A stretch of DNA of 47,568 bases from Candidatus Izemoplasma sp. (GTDB taxonomy: Bacteria; Bacillota_I; Bacilli_A; Izemoplasmatales; Izemoplasmataceae). The notes beneath the pieces were generated by a model. It did not search any database, was not told the origin of the DNA, and saw only the letters and a list, made by a program, of their open reading frames with translations. Shown here piece by piece: positions 1 through 8,443 of this stretch (within the stretch, counting starts at the first letter, position 1; every line of letters begins with the position of its first letter). The position numbers were made by a program, and so were the translations under genes. Location of the stretch: positions 1-47,568 of the forward strand of contig JAIPGF010000008.1 of NCBI GenBank assembly GCA_021736205.1. The letters run 5' to 3'.

Positions 1-325
1 GTACAATAACTTTCCTATGTCACCGCTGGATTGGCTATCTCCTATTCAACATTATACGTTATTTCGCTATAGGATTATTCTATCACGTCTCATTTTTAAA
101 TAGTGCCAATCTGTTATTTATGTTTGACAAATCTACACAAATTTTTAAATGAGTCTTATACACCAGTATTTAATAGTTTTAAAGTTCTTAAGCACATGTT
201 ACTGAGAAGAAAAACAACCTTAGGATAGTTAGGTCTCTCTCTTTCATTACTATGTTACTTCATATAGTTAGTGAGTGTGTTATAATAAAAGTATAGAAGA
301 ATTAAAAAAATAGGAGGTAATGATT
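1..325. other. intergenic start of window with possible gene tail
   Basis: No confident gene lies here. One frame is open from base 2 to a TAG at 101-103 and could be the last 33 codons of a gene that begins before the window, but the peptide is not recognisable and has no support beyond being open. Bases 104-258 show nothing I can name. A promoter for the next gene is at 259-286. Confidence 0.3.
259..286 (+). promoter_or_regulatory. promoter of release-factor-like gene
   Basis: A TATAAT -10 box at 281-286 is preceded directly by TGT (278-280), an extended -10 element, and a weak -35 TTCATA lies at 259-264 with a 16-base spacer. It is followed by AGGAGG at 312-317. Confidence 0.55.
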
Positions 326-1471
326 TTGTACGAGATTATTCAAGATTTTAATCATGATATTTTCTCAGAGAAAGAAGGCCCATTTGTGTCAATTTATCAA
401 AATACACACACATCCCCTAATGAGGTACAGCAAGATATAATCACATTTAAAAACCATTTAAAATATGCGGAAACCTCACTACAAAAAAAGTATGATGAAA
501 CGGTAGTTAATGAGCTTTTAGAACCACTTCGCACGTTAAAAGAAAACAAAATATTTTGGCACAACAATACAATTGGAATTGCGATATTGGCATCACGTAA
601 TGATTATGTTGTTTTTCGTTTACACAGCAATGTAAAAGATAAAGTAATTGTTGCTGATAGTTTTCACACAAAACCATTAATTAGACATTTTCAAACCGGT
701 GGAACGTTTGATGTTTTAACGTTAGATCGTGAAAAGTTTGCCCTTTACACATGTACACAAGATCAGTGTCATAAAGTAAAATTCGAAGAAGGAACTCCAA
801 TCACGAAAAAAGAAGTTTTAGGGACACTTGATGACAAAGGGTATTTATCACATAATTCATATAATGGTTCAGCTAATCAAGCGATGTATCATGGACATGA
901 TGATAGTAAAGACGTTATCGAAAAAGACACAGAACGTTATTTTAGATATGTGGATAGATTTATCAAAAATACCTATTCTAAACCAACCAAGCGTCCGTTA
1001 GTGTTATGGGCATTGACTGAACATCATGGTGTTTTTCAAAAGATTTCTAAAAATAAATATTTACTTGAAGATGGCGTTAAGCAATCTGATAAAAATTTAA
1101 CTGAAGAAAAAATTCAAGAAAAAGCATGGGAACTTATAAAACCCCGTTATGAAAAAGAAATCACAAAGTTAGTTGAAAAATATAAACAAGCACATGCTAA
1201 AGATCTTGCTTCTGACAATTTAGAAGAAATTGGTAAAAAAGCGATTGAAGGGAATATTAGTACCGCATTGATTTCTGCGGATAAATCAATACCTGGGAAA
1301 TTTAACAAAACTGATGGTACGATTACTCAAGAATCAATAGAAGATCCTATGTATGATGATGTGTTAGATGATTTAGCCGAACATATTCTAAATCAAGGAG
1401 GAGAAGTACTCGTATTAGATGAAGAAAATATGCCGACAGACAAAGGCATAGTTGCTATTTATAGGTATTAA
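326..1471 (+). CDS. bacterial archaeo-eukaryotic release factor (baeRF) family-like protein
   Basis: A soluble protein of 381 residues that opens with YEIIQDFN and GPFVSIYQNTHTSP. This N-terminus matches my memory of the bacterial proteins with an archaeo-eukaryotic release-factor 1 fold (baeRF group), which are thought to act on or near the ribosome but are poorly characterised. The C-terminal third ends with an LDEENMPTDKGIVAIYRY tail, consistent with the GGEVLVL-x-MP ending of that family. An in-frame ATG at 320 lies only two bases after AGGAGG (312-317), too close to be used. The TTG at 326 is eight bases away and gives MYEIIQDFN, so I take it as the start. The gene stands alone between an extended -10 promoter and a strong terminator. 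No signal peptide or membrane segment is seen. The subfamily is not assigned. Confidence 0.6.
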   Translation: MYEIIQDFNHDIFSEKEGPFVSIYQNTHTSPNEVQQDIITFKNHLKYAETSLQKKYDETVVNELLEPLRTLKENKIFWHNNTIGIAILASRNDYVVFRLHSNVKDKVIVADSFHTKPLIRHFQTGGTFDVLTLDREKFALYTCTQDQCHKVKFEEGTPITKKEVLGTLDDKGYLSHNSYNGSANQAMYHGHDDSKDVIEKDTERYFRYVDRFIKNTYSKPTKRPLVLWALTEHHGVFQKISKNKYLLEDGVKQSDKNLTEEKIQEKAWELIKPRYEKEITKLVEKYKQAHAKDLASDNLEEIGKKAIEGNISTALISADKSIPGKFNKTDGTITQESIEDPMYDDVLDDLAEHILNQGGEVLVLDEENMPTDKGIVAIYRY

Positions 1472-1491
1472 ATTTTAATCATATAAAATAA

Positions 1492-1526
1492 AAAAGACCA
1501 CTACTTTTAAAAAAGTAGTGGTCTTT
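1492..1526 (+). terminator. bidirectional intrinsic terminator
   Basis: Arms 1493-1505 and 1514-1526 pair perfectly over 13 bp, with an A-run before and a T-run within and after the stem. It lies between two convergent genes and can serve both strands. Confidence 0.85.
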
Positions 1527-1539
1527 CATATGTGTGTTG

Positions 1540-1722
1540 TTATTTTTTAGATGTTGACTTATTTTGAAGTAAGTAAGTAAAACTATAATGTGGATCTAAT
1601 TCAATTAATACAACAAATGTCAGCATTCCAATTCCGCCTTGACCTTGACCTGTCAAATAGCCCAATAAAACTTGTAACCCCATAGCTGATAGTGCATACA
1701 CAATTATTTTTAGTTTACTCAT
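1540..1722 (-). CDS. small two-helix membrane protein, second copy of a tandem pair
   Basis: A predicted 60-residue membrane protein: a first helix at about residues 5-24 (KIIVYALSAMGLQVLLG), a short G/Q-rich turn (LTGQGQGGIG), a second helix (MLTFVVLIEL) and a short polar tail. It is a paralogue of the gene just upstream: both share the pattern Q-x-x-x-G-x-LTG-x-x-QG-x-IG-x-LTF followed by a D-P-x-x-x-x-x-Y end. The start at 1722 has GGAG six bases upstream; the in-frame ATG at 1734 is part of that site. The start overlaps the upstream stop by eight bases (ATGAGTAA), so translation is likely coupled. Function unknown. Confidence 0.6.
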   Translation of the reverse strand: MSKLKIIVYALSAMGLQVLLGYLTGQGQGGIGMLTFVVLIELDPHYSFTYLLQNKSTSKK

Positions 1723-1930
1723 TATTTTCTCCATTCAAAGTTTTCTTTTTTTGTTTAATATTTGGTAAGATATAAGCATATTTAAATCGTGGATCTATCT
1801 CAACCAAAAATATAAAGGTTAGTAACCCTATACTACCTTGTTCCAATCCGGTTAACTGCCCAAAAACTAATTGAATAATTATTCCGATTATAGCATAAAA
1901 TATTAAAATAAATTTCAAAATATACCACAT
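1715..1930 (-). CDS. small two-helix membrane protein, first copy of a tandem pair
   Basis: A predicted 71-residue protein with a hydrophobic N-terminal helix (about residues 2-24), the turn LTGLEQGSIG, a second helix (LLTFIFLVEI) and a charged C-terminus with KQKKK. It is related along its length to the following gene, so the pair arose by tandem duplication. The ATG at 1930 has AAAGG directly against it, which is very close; a TTG four codons inside (about 1918) has better spacing and may be the real start. A promoter (1945-1953) and a perfect 28-bp palindrome (1966-1993) lie upstream. I do not recognise a named family; two-subunit small membrane complexes such as toxins, holin-like proteins or chaperone subunits are possible. 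Confidence 0.55.
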   Translation of the reverse strand: MWYILKFILIFYAIIGIIIQLVFGQLTGLEQGSIGLLTFIFLVEIDPRFKYAYILPNIKQKKKTLNGENNE

Positions 1931-1944
1931 CCTTTACACATTAT

Positions 1945-1953
1945 ATTATAGCA
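1945..1953 (-). promoter_or_regulatory. extended -10 promoter of the mini membrane protein pair
   Basis: Read on the minus strand, TGC-TATAAT forms an extended -10 box. A weak -35 (TTCACT, 1967-1972) falls inside the palindrome at 1966-1993. Confidence 0.5.
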
Positions 1954-1965
1954 TATCGCCTTCTT

Positions 1966-1993
1966 TAGTGAAGTTAAAATTTTAACTTCACTA
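1966..1993. repeat. perfect 28-bp palindrome, probable operator
   Basis: Two 14-base arms (1966-1979 and 1980-1993) are exact reverse complements with no loop. No T-run follows on either strand, so it does not look like an intrinsic terminator. It overlaps the -35 position of the minus-strand promoter, as expected of a repressor site. Confidence 0.55.
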
Positions 1994-2084
1994 GTATAAT
2001 TGTTCTAAAAAAGTTGATTGTTCTGTGATAATCATCATAAATCACTTTAAAAATTGATTATAATATTGTTAGATTTTTATATAT

Positions 2085-2939
2085 TTATTTAGAAGTTATA
2101 TTATATTTTATATCAACGACATTCAGTATAATATAGGTAAAATCACCATCATCATAGTGCCATACGCCTTCTCCATATTTAGGTAAATTCAGTCCGTTTA
2201 TTGTGTGATATTCGGAAATAGGGGTTGACCATGGAATTTCGGTTTGCCCACCATCATCTGTCAATGCAAGCCGATCATGAGACACAAAATTAATGAGCTT
2301 TCCCTCATCATCAAAAAATAATTGGGCACTAATAGTAATGTTATTATGAGTGAATGTTGCTTCTACACTATGATTATCCAATACTTCCCATGAGATATTA
2401 TTATTAATTAATGTTTGTGGAGCAAAAACAACCATATCATTAAAGAAAGTGACTGTTTCAGCCTTTTGCATTTTTTCGCCCCCCTCATTAACAACAGTCA
2501 ATAGATCAAGTATTTTTATTTTCATGGTAGCATCGGCATCATGAAAGTGATGTAATCCAGATATTTTTATTTTGTTTAAAAATAAATCCATATAAAACAA
2601 CCTGGTTCCTTGGTTTATAAAACTCGTTTGTTGTGCTTTATATGGTGAAAAATCAGCATCTCTTTTCATTTTCATTTCCCCTTCTAAAGAAAGCTGAAAA
2701 TTAGAAACTTTTGCTGTACCTAAAACACCGACATATCTTAGATAGTCTTGAATTAATAGCGGAAGTGGTTGTAAGTCATCTTCGGTGATAGTGTCATTAA
2801 TGTTTGATGTTTCTTTAGACATATTAGTATTAATTAATGATTGATATTTTCTGTATGTAGGGTTAATCAAAATTACGGTTGTGATACCAACAATAATTAA
2901 TAAAAGAATAAGTCCTATAATTTTTATAGCCATTTTCAT
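2085..2939 (-). CDS. DUF6544-type membrane-anchored protein
   Basis: A 284-residue protein with one N-terminal membrane segment (residues 4-26) and a large outside domain. The order of conserved pieces is LPLLIQDYLRYVG near residue 60, then STPISEYHTINGLNLPKYGE, and GVWHYDDGDFTY near the C-terminus. I recognise this set as the DUF6544 (DUF6920) family, whose function is unknown. A GAGGAGG site sits just before the ATG at 2939. It follows the MarR gene by only 11 bases on the same strand, so the two form an operon and this protein is probably controlled by, or reports to, that regulator. The family name is from memory and moderately sure. Confidence 0.65.
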   Translation of the reverse strand: MKMAIKIIGLILLLIIVGITTVILINPTYRKYQSLINTNMSKETSNINDTITEDDLQPLPLLIQDYLRYVGVLGTAKVSNFQLSLEGEMKMKRDADFSPYKAQQTSFINQGTRLFYMDLFLNKIKISGLHHFHDADATMKIKILDLLTVVNEGGEKMQKAETVTFFNDMVVFAPQTLINNNISWEVLDNHSVEATFTHNNITISAQLFFDDEGKLINFVSHDRLALTDDGGQTEIPWSTPISEYHTINGLNLPKYGEGVWHYDDGDFTYIILNVVDIKYNITSK

Positions 2940-2950
2940 TTAGTCCTCCT

Positions 2951-3397
2951 CTAGGATAAATTATCTATATTTTTATCTAATTCCATAAGGACACTTAAAA
3001 ACACACTTAAATGTTCAGAAGGAATTGAATCAAAAATTAGTTTAAGCATTTGTCGATCTTTATCATCTCTTTTTTGCCAAAACCTATTACCTTTTTCTGT
3101 AAATGATAGATGCTTATATCTTGCATCGTTTTTATCAGTATATATTTTAATAAAATTATTTTTTTGTAATTTTAAAGCAAGTTGTTTTACATTTTGTCTA
3201 CTTGTTCCAAAACGCGCACTAACCTTAGAAAATCCAGGCTCAGAATCAAACGACCCAATGACAATCATTAAGAAAAATTGTTTTATTGTTAATTTGTCTT
3301 GTTTTAACTGTCTGTCTAAAAAAGTCTGTAGTTTATTAGATAATTGGAAAAATTGAGCGATACAATCTTTTTCAATATTTAATCGTGATTTTTTCAT
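2951..3397 (-). CDS. MarR-family transcriptional regulator
   Basis: A 148-residue winged-helix regulator. The core reads KLTIKQFFLMIVIGSF, then a recognition helix in SARFGTSRQNVKQLALKLQ and a wing in NDARYKHLSFTEKGNRFWQKRD, typical of MarR proteins. An open frame extends upstream to 3475, but the ATG at 3397 has GGGAGG seven bases before it, so it is chosen as start. A promoter with a perfect TTGACA (3440-3445) lies close upstream, leaving a short leader. It likely binds as a dimer near its own promoter and controls the DUF6544 gene downstream, and perhaps nearby genes such as the MATE exporter; MarR proteins often regulate efflux. The ligand cannot be told. Confidence 0.85.
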   Translation of the reverse strand: MKKSRLNIEKDCIAQFFQLSNKLQTFLDRQLKQDKLTIKQFFLMIVIGSFDSEPGFSKVSARFGTSRQNVKQLALKLQKNNFIKIYTDKNDARYKHLSFTEKGNRFWQKRDDKDRQMLKLIFDSIPSEHLSVFLSVLMELDKNIDNLS

Positions 3398-3416
3398 ATA
3401 ATAACCTCCCATACGT

Positions 3417-3445
3417 AACATATTACATATTAAATAATTTGTCAA
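3417..3445 (-). promoter_or_regulatory. promoter of marR-like operon
   Basis: On the minus strand a consensus -35 TTGACA (3440-3445) is followed after 17 bases by TATGTT (3417-3422). The region around the -10 has the near-repeat ATATGTAATATGT, which could be part of an autoregulatory site. Confidence 0.65.
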
Positions 3446-3550
3446 TAAATAATTTATAAAATACGAGTGTCTCACACTTTTTTTATAAGAGAAGTAGTAC
3501 TAAAAAAACTATAAACTAACATTAAAAATTAAATAGATCAATCCAATAAA

Positions 3551-3586
3551 AAAGACACTTTACCTGTTTTAGGTAAAAGTGTCTTT
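3551..3586 (-). terminator. terminator of the MATE gene
   Basis: Arms 3551-3564 and 3572-3586 form a 14-bp stem with one bulge and a short loop. On the minus strand the stem is followed by a T-run (A-run at 3547-3550 on the plus strand), just after the MATE stop. Confidence 0.8.
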
Positions 3587-3604
3587 TTCAAATTTTTTAG
3601 TTAT

Positions 3605-4936
3605 TTATGCTTTGGAATCAATTAGTTTAATACTTACCCATTTGCGTAAATACCATCTTGTCGCCATCGTCAATCCTCTTAATACTTCATCAATCATCGA
3701 AGCTAAATAGACTCCAACAATTCCCATTTCCATTCTTATTCCAAATATGTAAGAGAAAATCACAGCGATACCAAACATACTTATAACAGCCATAATAACT
3801 GGGAATACCGTGTCACCAACGCTTCTAAGTGCTTGGATATAAACTAAATTCATCGCTCTTCCTAGTTCAATAATAACGGAGATATATAACACATTTTTAA
3901 TTATTTTAATAATTTCTAAGTTATCTGTGAACAAATGAATAATAGGACCACTAAATAAGTTTAATAAGACTGTTATCATCATTACAAATACCAATGCAAT
4001 ACGTAATGATTTTAATGTATGTTTATACGCTTTATCAGGCTTATTTTCTCCCATATGATAACCGACTATAATACTATTACCGACAGCTAAGCTAAAACTA
4101 AACATAAACACGAATGGTAAAATTGCTCGAATGTAAGACCTTGCTATAACTGCCTCATCTGACATTTGATTTATAAAGTATAATATGGCAACTTGTGCGA
4201 CATTCCACATCAAATTTTCCATGGCGCTAGGAATACCAACAAACAATATCTTTTTTAAGTGATTAAGATGAACGCGCAATTTAAAGACTTTAATCTTCAG
4301 CACTTTATATGAAGCAATAAGTAAAATAATAACCATTAGAATTCTTGAGATTAATGTCCCAATCGCTGCCCCTACAACACCTAATGCAGGAAGACCAATG
4401 AGACCATATATTAAAATAGCATTTAATCCAATATTAACAACATTACCAAGAATCATAATGACCATAACAATTTTAGGTCGAGAGAAACTTCTAAACCCAG
4501 TACTAAGACTAACCCGGATAGCAATAAAGACAATTGAGTATCCTACTATACGAAGATAAGAAACGGAGTCGACCATAAAAGAATTACTCGTACCAACCCA
4601 TTGTAAGAATATGTTTCCAAATAAAATGATGATAGCAGATAATATACTACCAATAATAATATTTGTAGTAATCCCTGTTACAATTGTGTCTTTGGCGTTT
4701 TCAATTTGTTTAGCCCCTAAATACTGTGCACTAACGACTCCAACACCAATTGCAATAACATTAACAAAAATCCCAAATAAGAATAATATTTGATTACTTA
4801 TTCCCACACTTCCAACAGAAGTATCACTATATTGTGATAACATAAATGTATCTACAGTACCTAATAATGTAAAAAACATCATCTCTATAAATATAGGCCA
4901 TGTTATTTTATAAATATTTTTTTCTAATTTTCCCAT
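3605..4936 (-). CDS. MATE-family multidrug/sodium antiporter
   Basis: A polytopic membrane protein of 443 residues with about twelve hydrophobic helices in two halves, the usual MATE size. It begins GKLEKNIYKITWPIFIEMMF and continues with a VDTFMLSQYSD segment, a classic MATE helix-1 signature; later come helices with GNVVNIGLNAILIYG and GAAIGTLISR, also typical. It would export drugs or metabolites in exchange for Na+ or H+. An open frame runs upstream to 5005, but AGGTGG five bases before the ATG at 4936 decides the start. It sits on the same strand as the MarR gene, downstream of the GDPD gene, and has its own terminator. Substrate is unknown. Confidence 0.9.
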   Translation of the reverse strand: MGKLEKNIYKITWPIFIEMMFFTLLGTVDTFMLSQYSDTSVGSVGISNQILFLFGIFVNVIAIGVGVVSAQYLGAKQIENAKDTIVTGITTNIIIGSILSAIIILFGNIFLQWVGTSNSFMVDSVSYLRIVGYSIVFIAIRVSLSTGFRSFSRPKIVMVIMILGNVVNIGLNAILIYGLIGLPALGVVGAAIGTLISRILMVIILLIASYKVLKIKVFKLRVHLNHLKKILFVGIPSAMENLMWNVAQVAILYFINQMSDEAVIARSYIRAILPFVFMFSFSLAVGNSIIVGYHMGENKPDKAYKHTLKSLRIALVFVMMITVLLNLFSGPIIHLFTDNLEIIKIIKNVLYISVIIELGRAMNLVYIQALRSVGDTVFPVIMAVISMFGIAVIFSYIFGIRMEMGIVGVYLASMIDEVLRGLTMATRWYLRKWVSIKLIDSKA

Positions 4937-5101
4937 GTTGTCCACCTCAACTTTATGCCTAAAATAGTTAAACATAAAAAGAGATATTATACAACAGGAA
5001 AACATGCTTTTTTCAAAAAGAAAGTGTTAATTTATGAAAAGATAGAGAAAATTAAAAATTTGAAAAAAATAAAACACTAACTATCATTGAAAGAATCTAT
5101 A

Positions 5102-6928
5102 TTAATTTAGGACAAATAATCGCTGAATTAATTGTTTAAACACATCGTTTGTAGTATCTGCATAGACAATCTCTCTTGTCTTAATAGGAACGTCAGTAAT
5201 AATACCATTAACCCCATAATTATCCATTTCTTGAATCGCGTTAGTACTGTTTATCGTATAAACATAAACCTCTTTCCCAGCTTCTTGCAGATCGGTAATA
5301 TAATTATGGTTATTTTGGATTAATTGATAGCGAATACCATAATGATCAACACTTTCATATTTTATCAAGGTGTTAAGATTTCCTAAAAAAGCTGAAAGTA
5401 GTAACATTGTTTTAATGTTATTATTTTGTTCTTTAAATGATTGAAGAATAGGTTCGTTAAACGAAAGAATTTTAACTTGATAAATCATATTAGTTTCTTC
5501 TAAAAGAGAAGTGATTTTTTCAGCAGCATAATCGGGTGTTTCTTTTAATTCAATATAAACTTTTACTTTGAATCTTGCTGCAAGAAGGGCCTCTTCTAAT
5601 GTTGGTACAGGTTCATTCTTAAAGGCGTCACTAAACCAACTACCGGCATCAAGCGAACTAATCTCTTCATAAGTTGTGTCAGATACGACACGGTTTAAAG
5701 AATCGTTTGTCGTACGTTTTAACGTCTTATCATGCATTAATATAGGTACCCCATCTTTGGTAAAACGCACATCAACTTCTACTGCATCTGCGCCATCTAA
5801 CACAGCTTTTTCTATAGCTGCAACTGTATTTTCTGGTGCATCAACTGAACTACCACGATGAGCAATTATACGGGGATTATTTAATAGTTGGATGGGAGAT
5901 GAGGGGTTCAATAAAGAATCACGGACTAATAATATATTTACCCCAGCAAGCACAACAAGTAACGTAATAAAAATACGTTTTAACGAAGGTTTAAAGCGAA
6001 AATTATGATCAGGTGGACTGTTCATAAAAGATGTATCTGTTACAGGATTATAATCATAATACCAGACATTTATCCAAGCAAAATTAATTGGCATTAGTAA
6101 AATAGTAGCAAAGAATCCAAGTATTAGATATACAATATATAAAAGACTTAGTAATGTACCAAATACAGCTCCACTATTAATAAATAATTGTGAGCCAAGA
6201 CTAACCAATCCAATAATAATAATATAAAATAGATAAAGAATTACATTTAAAACTAGGTTTATACACAAGAATTCAACTAAAATTTTCAGTCGGTTTTTTT
6301 CGAGCATAGATTGTTGGGTGGTAAATGATTCTTTAATTGATTGGCCTGTTAAAACAGCTTGTAACTCAAAAAATAATGTTTCAACAAATAGTATGATAAG
6401 TAGAAAGACTAATCCAGCCATTAACCAACGTAAAATAGGAAATGTACTAAACTCATTAATAATAATTCTGGGAAGTTTGATGGTTGAGGCAATCCCAACA
6501 ATATGGAATCCTTCTACAAGTACGAAGAAGATCATCGTTGAAAACAAAATAAAGATATGATATCTCTTCAGAATAAATTTTAATCGTTTAAAACTTGTAA
6601 TGAATAATGTAGATAATTGAATAGATTGACCTTGTTCAGACAAATGAAAAAGAATACTTAAGGCAGTGATTTCAAACAAAACATAAACTGCAAGCAGGAC
6701 GAAGAATATAAAAAAGATAATAAATGTAATTGGGCTAACTAAATAATCAAAAAATGCTTCATTTGTAATGTATGCAGCACCAGTTGCGCGTACTGAAAGA
6801 TTAAGTAATTGACTCCCTATAGGAAATATAATTGCTACACCAATCAGACGATAAATTGTTTCAAATAGAATAATATTTTTCCAATTATAGCGTAACACAA
6901 AAATCAAACGTTTAAATCGCTGTTTCAT
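5102..6928 (-). CDS. membrane-anchored glycerophosphodiester phosphodiesterase
   Basis: A 608-residue fusion: residues 1-335 are a membrane domain with about eight hydrophobic helices (GPDPase membrane-domain type), and residues 352-600 form a GDPD TIM barrel. The barrel shows IAHRGSS (His357-Arg-Gly), the PENT signature (365-368), VEVDV (Glu384, Asp386) and MHD (399-400), all expected metal or catalytic residues. It ends GVNGIITDVPIKTREI. The enzyme hydrolyses deacylated phospholipid head groups, such as glycerophosphodiesters, to glycerol 3-phosphate and an alcohol, probably at the outer face of the membrane. AAGGAG lies six bases before the ATG. It is transcribed divergently from the GH17 gene. 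Confidence 0.9.
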   Translation of the reverse strand: MKQRFKRLIFVLRYNWKNIILFETIYRLIGVAIIFPIGSQLLNLSVRATGAAYITNEAFFDYLVSPITFIIFFIFFVLLAVYVLFEITALSILFHLSEQGQSIQLSTLFITSFKRLKFILKRYHIFILFSTMIFFVLVEGFHIVGIASTIKLPRIIINEFSTFPILRWLMAGLVFLLIILFVETLFFELQAVLTGQSIKESFTTQQSMLEKNRLKILVEFLCINLVLNVILYLFYIIIIGLVSLGSQLFINSGAVFGTLLSLLYIVYLILGFFATILLMPINFAWINVWYYDYNPVTDTSFMNSPPDHNFRFKPSLKRIFITLLVVLAGVNILLVRDSLLNPSSPIQLLNNPRIIAHRGSSVDAPENTVAAIEKAVLDGADAVEVDVRFTKDGVPILMHDKTLKRTTNDSLNRVVSDTTYEEISSLDAGSWFSDAFKNEPVPTLEEALLAARFKVKVYIELKETPDYAAEKITSLLEETNMIYQVKILSFNEPILQSFKEQNNNIKTMLLLSAFLGNLNTLIKYESVDHYGIRYQLIQNNHNYITDLQEAGKEVYVYTINSTNAIQEMDNYGVNGIITDVPIKTREIVYADTTNDVFKQLIQRLFVLN

Positions 6929-7002
6929 ATAGTTCTCCTTACTTCCTTATGATGATATCTTGTCATGACCAATCTAAATTATAGTGAGTAGTACTTTGTT
7001 AC

Positions 7003-7011
7003 ATTATAACA
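7003..7011 (-). promoter_or_regulatory. extended -10 promoter of GDPD gene
   Basis: On the minus strand TGT-TATAAT reads from 7011 to 7003. No good -35 is seen. Confidence 0.45.
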
Positions 7012-7073
7012 TATATTTTTAAATCCATGTATTTGGATAAAAACTTAAAAGTTATATCGTTTTAAAATGAGTA

Positions 7074-7082
7074 TGTTATAAT
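7074..7082 (+). promoter_or_regulatory. extended -10 promoter of GH17 gene
   Basis: TGT-TATAAT at 7074-7082, only 15 bases before the ATG of the next gene, implies a very short leader. The -35 position is a poor match. Confidence 0.45.
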
Positions 7083-7097
7083 TAAAGGGGTGATAAA

Positions 7098-7988
7098 ATG
7101 AAAAGGTTTAAGTATAATAGTGCCATTAATTATTCAGGTTATAGGGAAAATCAATCTCCACTTGAGAAAACATATCCATCTAAAAGTGAAATTTTAGAAG
7201 ATTTAAGGTTATTAGAAGGAGAGTTTTACTATCTGCGAATTTATGATTGTTCGCTGCAAGCTTACCGAGTCTTAGAATTGATTACTGAACATGATTTAGA
7301 CTTTAAAGTAATGCTAGGATTATCGTTAAGAGCTGAAATAAATCATGAAAATCATGATTATTTTCCTAAGCATTCAGCAGAAGAACTTAAAAAGAATAAA
7401 ACAACCAATGAAGAACTTATTAAAGAAATTATTCAACTTGGGAACAAATACAAATCTATTGTTTCAGCTGTTTCTGTAGGAAATGAAACACGTTCTCCCT
7501 GGAACAATAAACGTGTAAGTGTCCAGAGGCTAGTAGATGCTGCGACCAAGATTAAGCAACAAACTGATTTATTGGTTACTTTTTGTGAAGAGTATCAAAC
7601 ATGGATAAATGATCTTGCACCACTTGCTAAGGTAGTTGATTTTATTAGTTTACACACATACCCAGTTTGGCAAGGTTATTCAATAGATGAAGCGTTAGAT
7701 ATTGCGGTTAAAAACTATCGTGAAGTTCAAGAAGCATATCCTTCTAAGGACTGTATCATAACGGAAACTGGTTGGCCAACCAGTTCTCATGGAAACAAAA
7801 TTAAAAGAGAATACGCAACTGTTGAAAATCAAAAAAAATTCAACAAACAGATAATTGATTGGGCTGAAGAAGAATCTGTAGTTGTCTATTTATTTGAAGC
7901 GTTTGATGAACCATGGAAGGGTGGCGACAACAAAGATGAACCAGAAAAACACTGGGGCATTTATTATGTAAATAGAACAAGGAAGTGA
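7098..7988 (+). CDS. GH17-family glycoside hydrolase (beta-1,3-glucanase-like)
   Basis: A 296-residue single-domain enzyme with the GH17 TIM-barrel marks. SAVSVGNET places the acid/base Glu at residue 130, ISLHTYP is the next strand, ITETGWPTS places the nucleophile Glu at 223, and LFEAFDEPWKGG is the loop that follows. The C-terminus EKHWGIYYVNRTRK is also typical. GH17 enzymes cut or transfer beta-1,3-glucans. There is no signal peptide or membrane segment, so it appears cytoplasmic, which is uncommon for this family. It stops with TGA, evidence that TGA is a stop codon here. The next gene starts four bases later, so they are co-transcribed. Confidence 0.85.
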   Translation: MKRFKYNSAINYSGYRENQSPLEKTYPSKSEILEDLRLLEGEFYYLRIYDCSLQAYRVLELITEHDLDFKVMLGLSLRAEINHENHDYFPKHSAEELKKNKTTNEELIKEIIQLGNKYKSIVSAVSVGNETRSPWNNKRVSVQRLVDAATKIKQQTDLLVTFCEEYQTWINDLAPLAKVVDFISLHTYPVWQGYSIDEALDIAVKNYREVQEAYPSKDCIITETGWPTSSHGNKIKREYATVENQKKFNKQIIDWAEEESVVVYLFEAFDEPWKGGDNKDEPEKHWGIYYVNRTRK

Positions 7989-7992
7989 TTAA

Positions 7993-8394
7993 ATGACGAA
8001 ACGTCAACTAATCAAAAAGTTACAGAAAAAATATGATGTTAAAAGAACGCGGTTTAAACCATACGATTTAATCTTACACTACAACACCGAAAGCTATCAT
8101 ATTAAAATCTTGCGTATAACACCAACAGATCAACTAACCATAAATTCAAAATATGTTTGGAATAGACAAAAAGGTAAACGAGATGGTGCGCGATTCATCG
8201 TGAAAAGAAATGATTTAATCTATATGAATAAGGTATTTAAACAATCCAATCCGATTATTCTATGTACTAATAAACCGTTCAAAGTTTTAAAATATATTAA
8301 CGAATCAGAAGTCATAAATATTTCTGAAAAAAAAGTGATTCACAAGATTCCATTTCTATCTTCTATTTCAGACATTGACGCATATATTCAATAA
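7993..8394 (+). CDS. hypothetical protein in operon with GH17 enzyme
   Basis: A basic 133-residue protein without membrane segments that I do not recognise. It starts with a lysine-rich helix (TKRQLIKKLQKKYDVKRTRF) and continues as alternating beta-type segments (DLILHYNTESYHIKILRI, KYVWNRQKGKRDG, RFIVKRNDL). The four-base gap to the GH17 stop and the terminator right behind show that the two form a bicistronic unit. It could be a small regulator or a partner of the glycosidase; the nucleic-acid-binding look of the basic N-terminus is only an impression. Confidence 0.55.
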   Translation: MTKRQLIKKLQKKYDVKRTRFKPYDLILHYNTESYHIKILRITPTDQLTINSKYVWNRQKGKRDGARFIVKRNDLIYMNKVFKQSNPIILCTNKPFKVLKYINESEVINISEKKVIHKIPFLSSISDIDAYIQ

Positions 8395-8396
8395 AA

Positions 8397-8436
8397 AAAA
8401 GACATATTAGATTATAAATAAATCTATATGTCTTTT
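8397..8436 (+). terminator. bidirectional intrinsic terminator
   Basis: Arms 8397-8413 and 8421-8436 form a long stem with one bulged T, flanked by A-run and T-run. It separates the GH17 unit from the convergent aldo/keto reductase. Confidence 0.85.
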
Positions 8437-8443
8437 CTTATAG

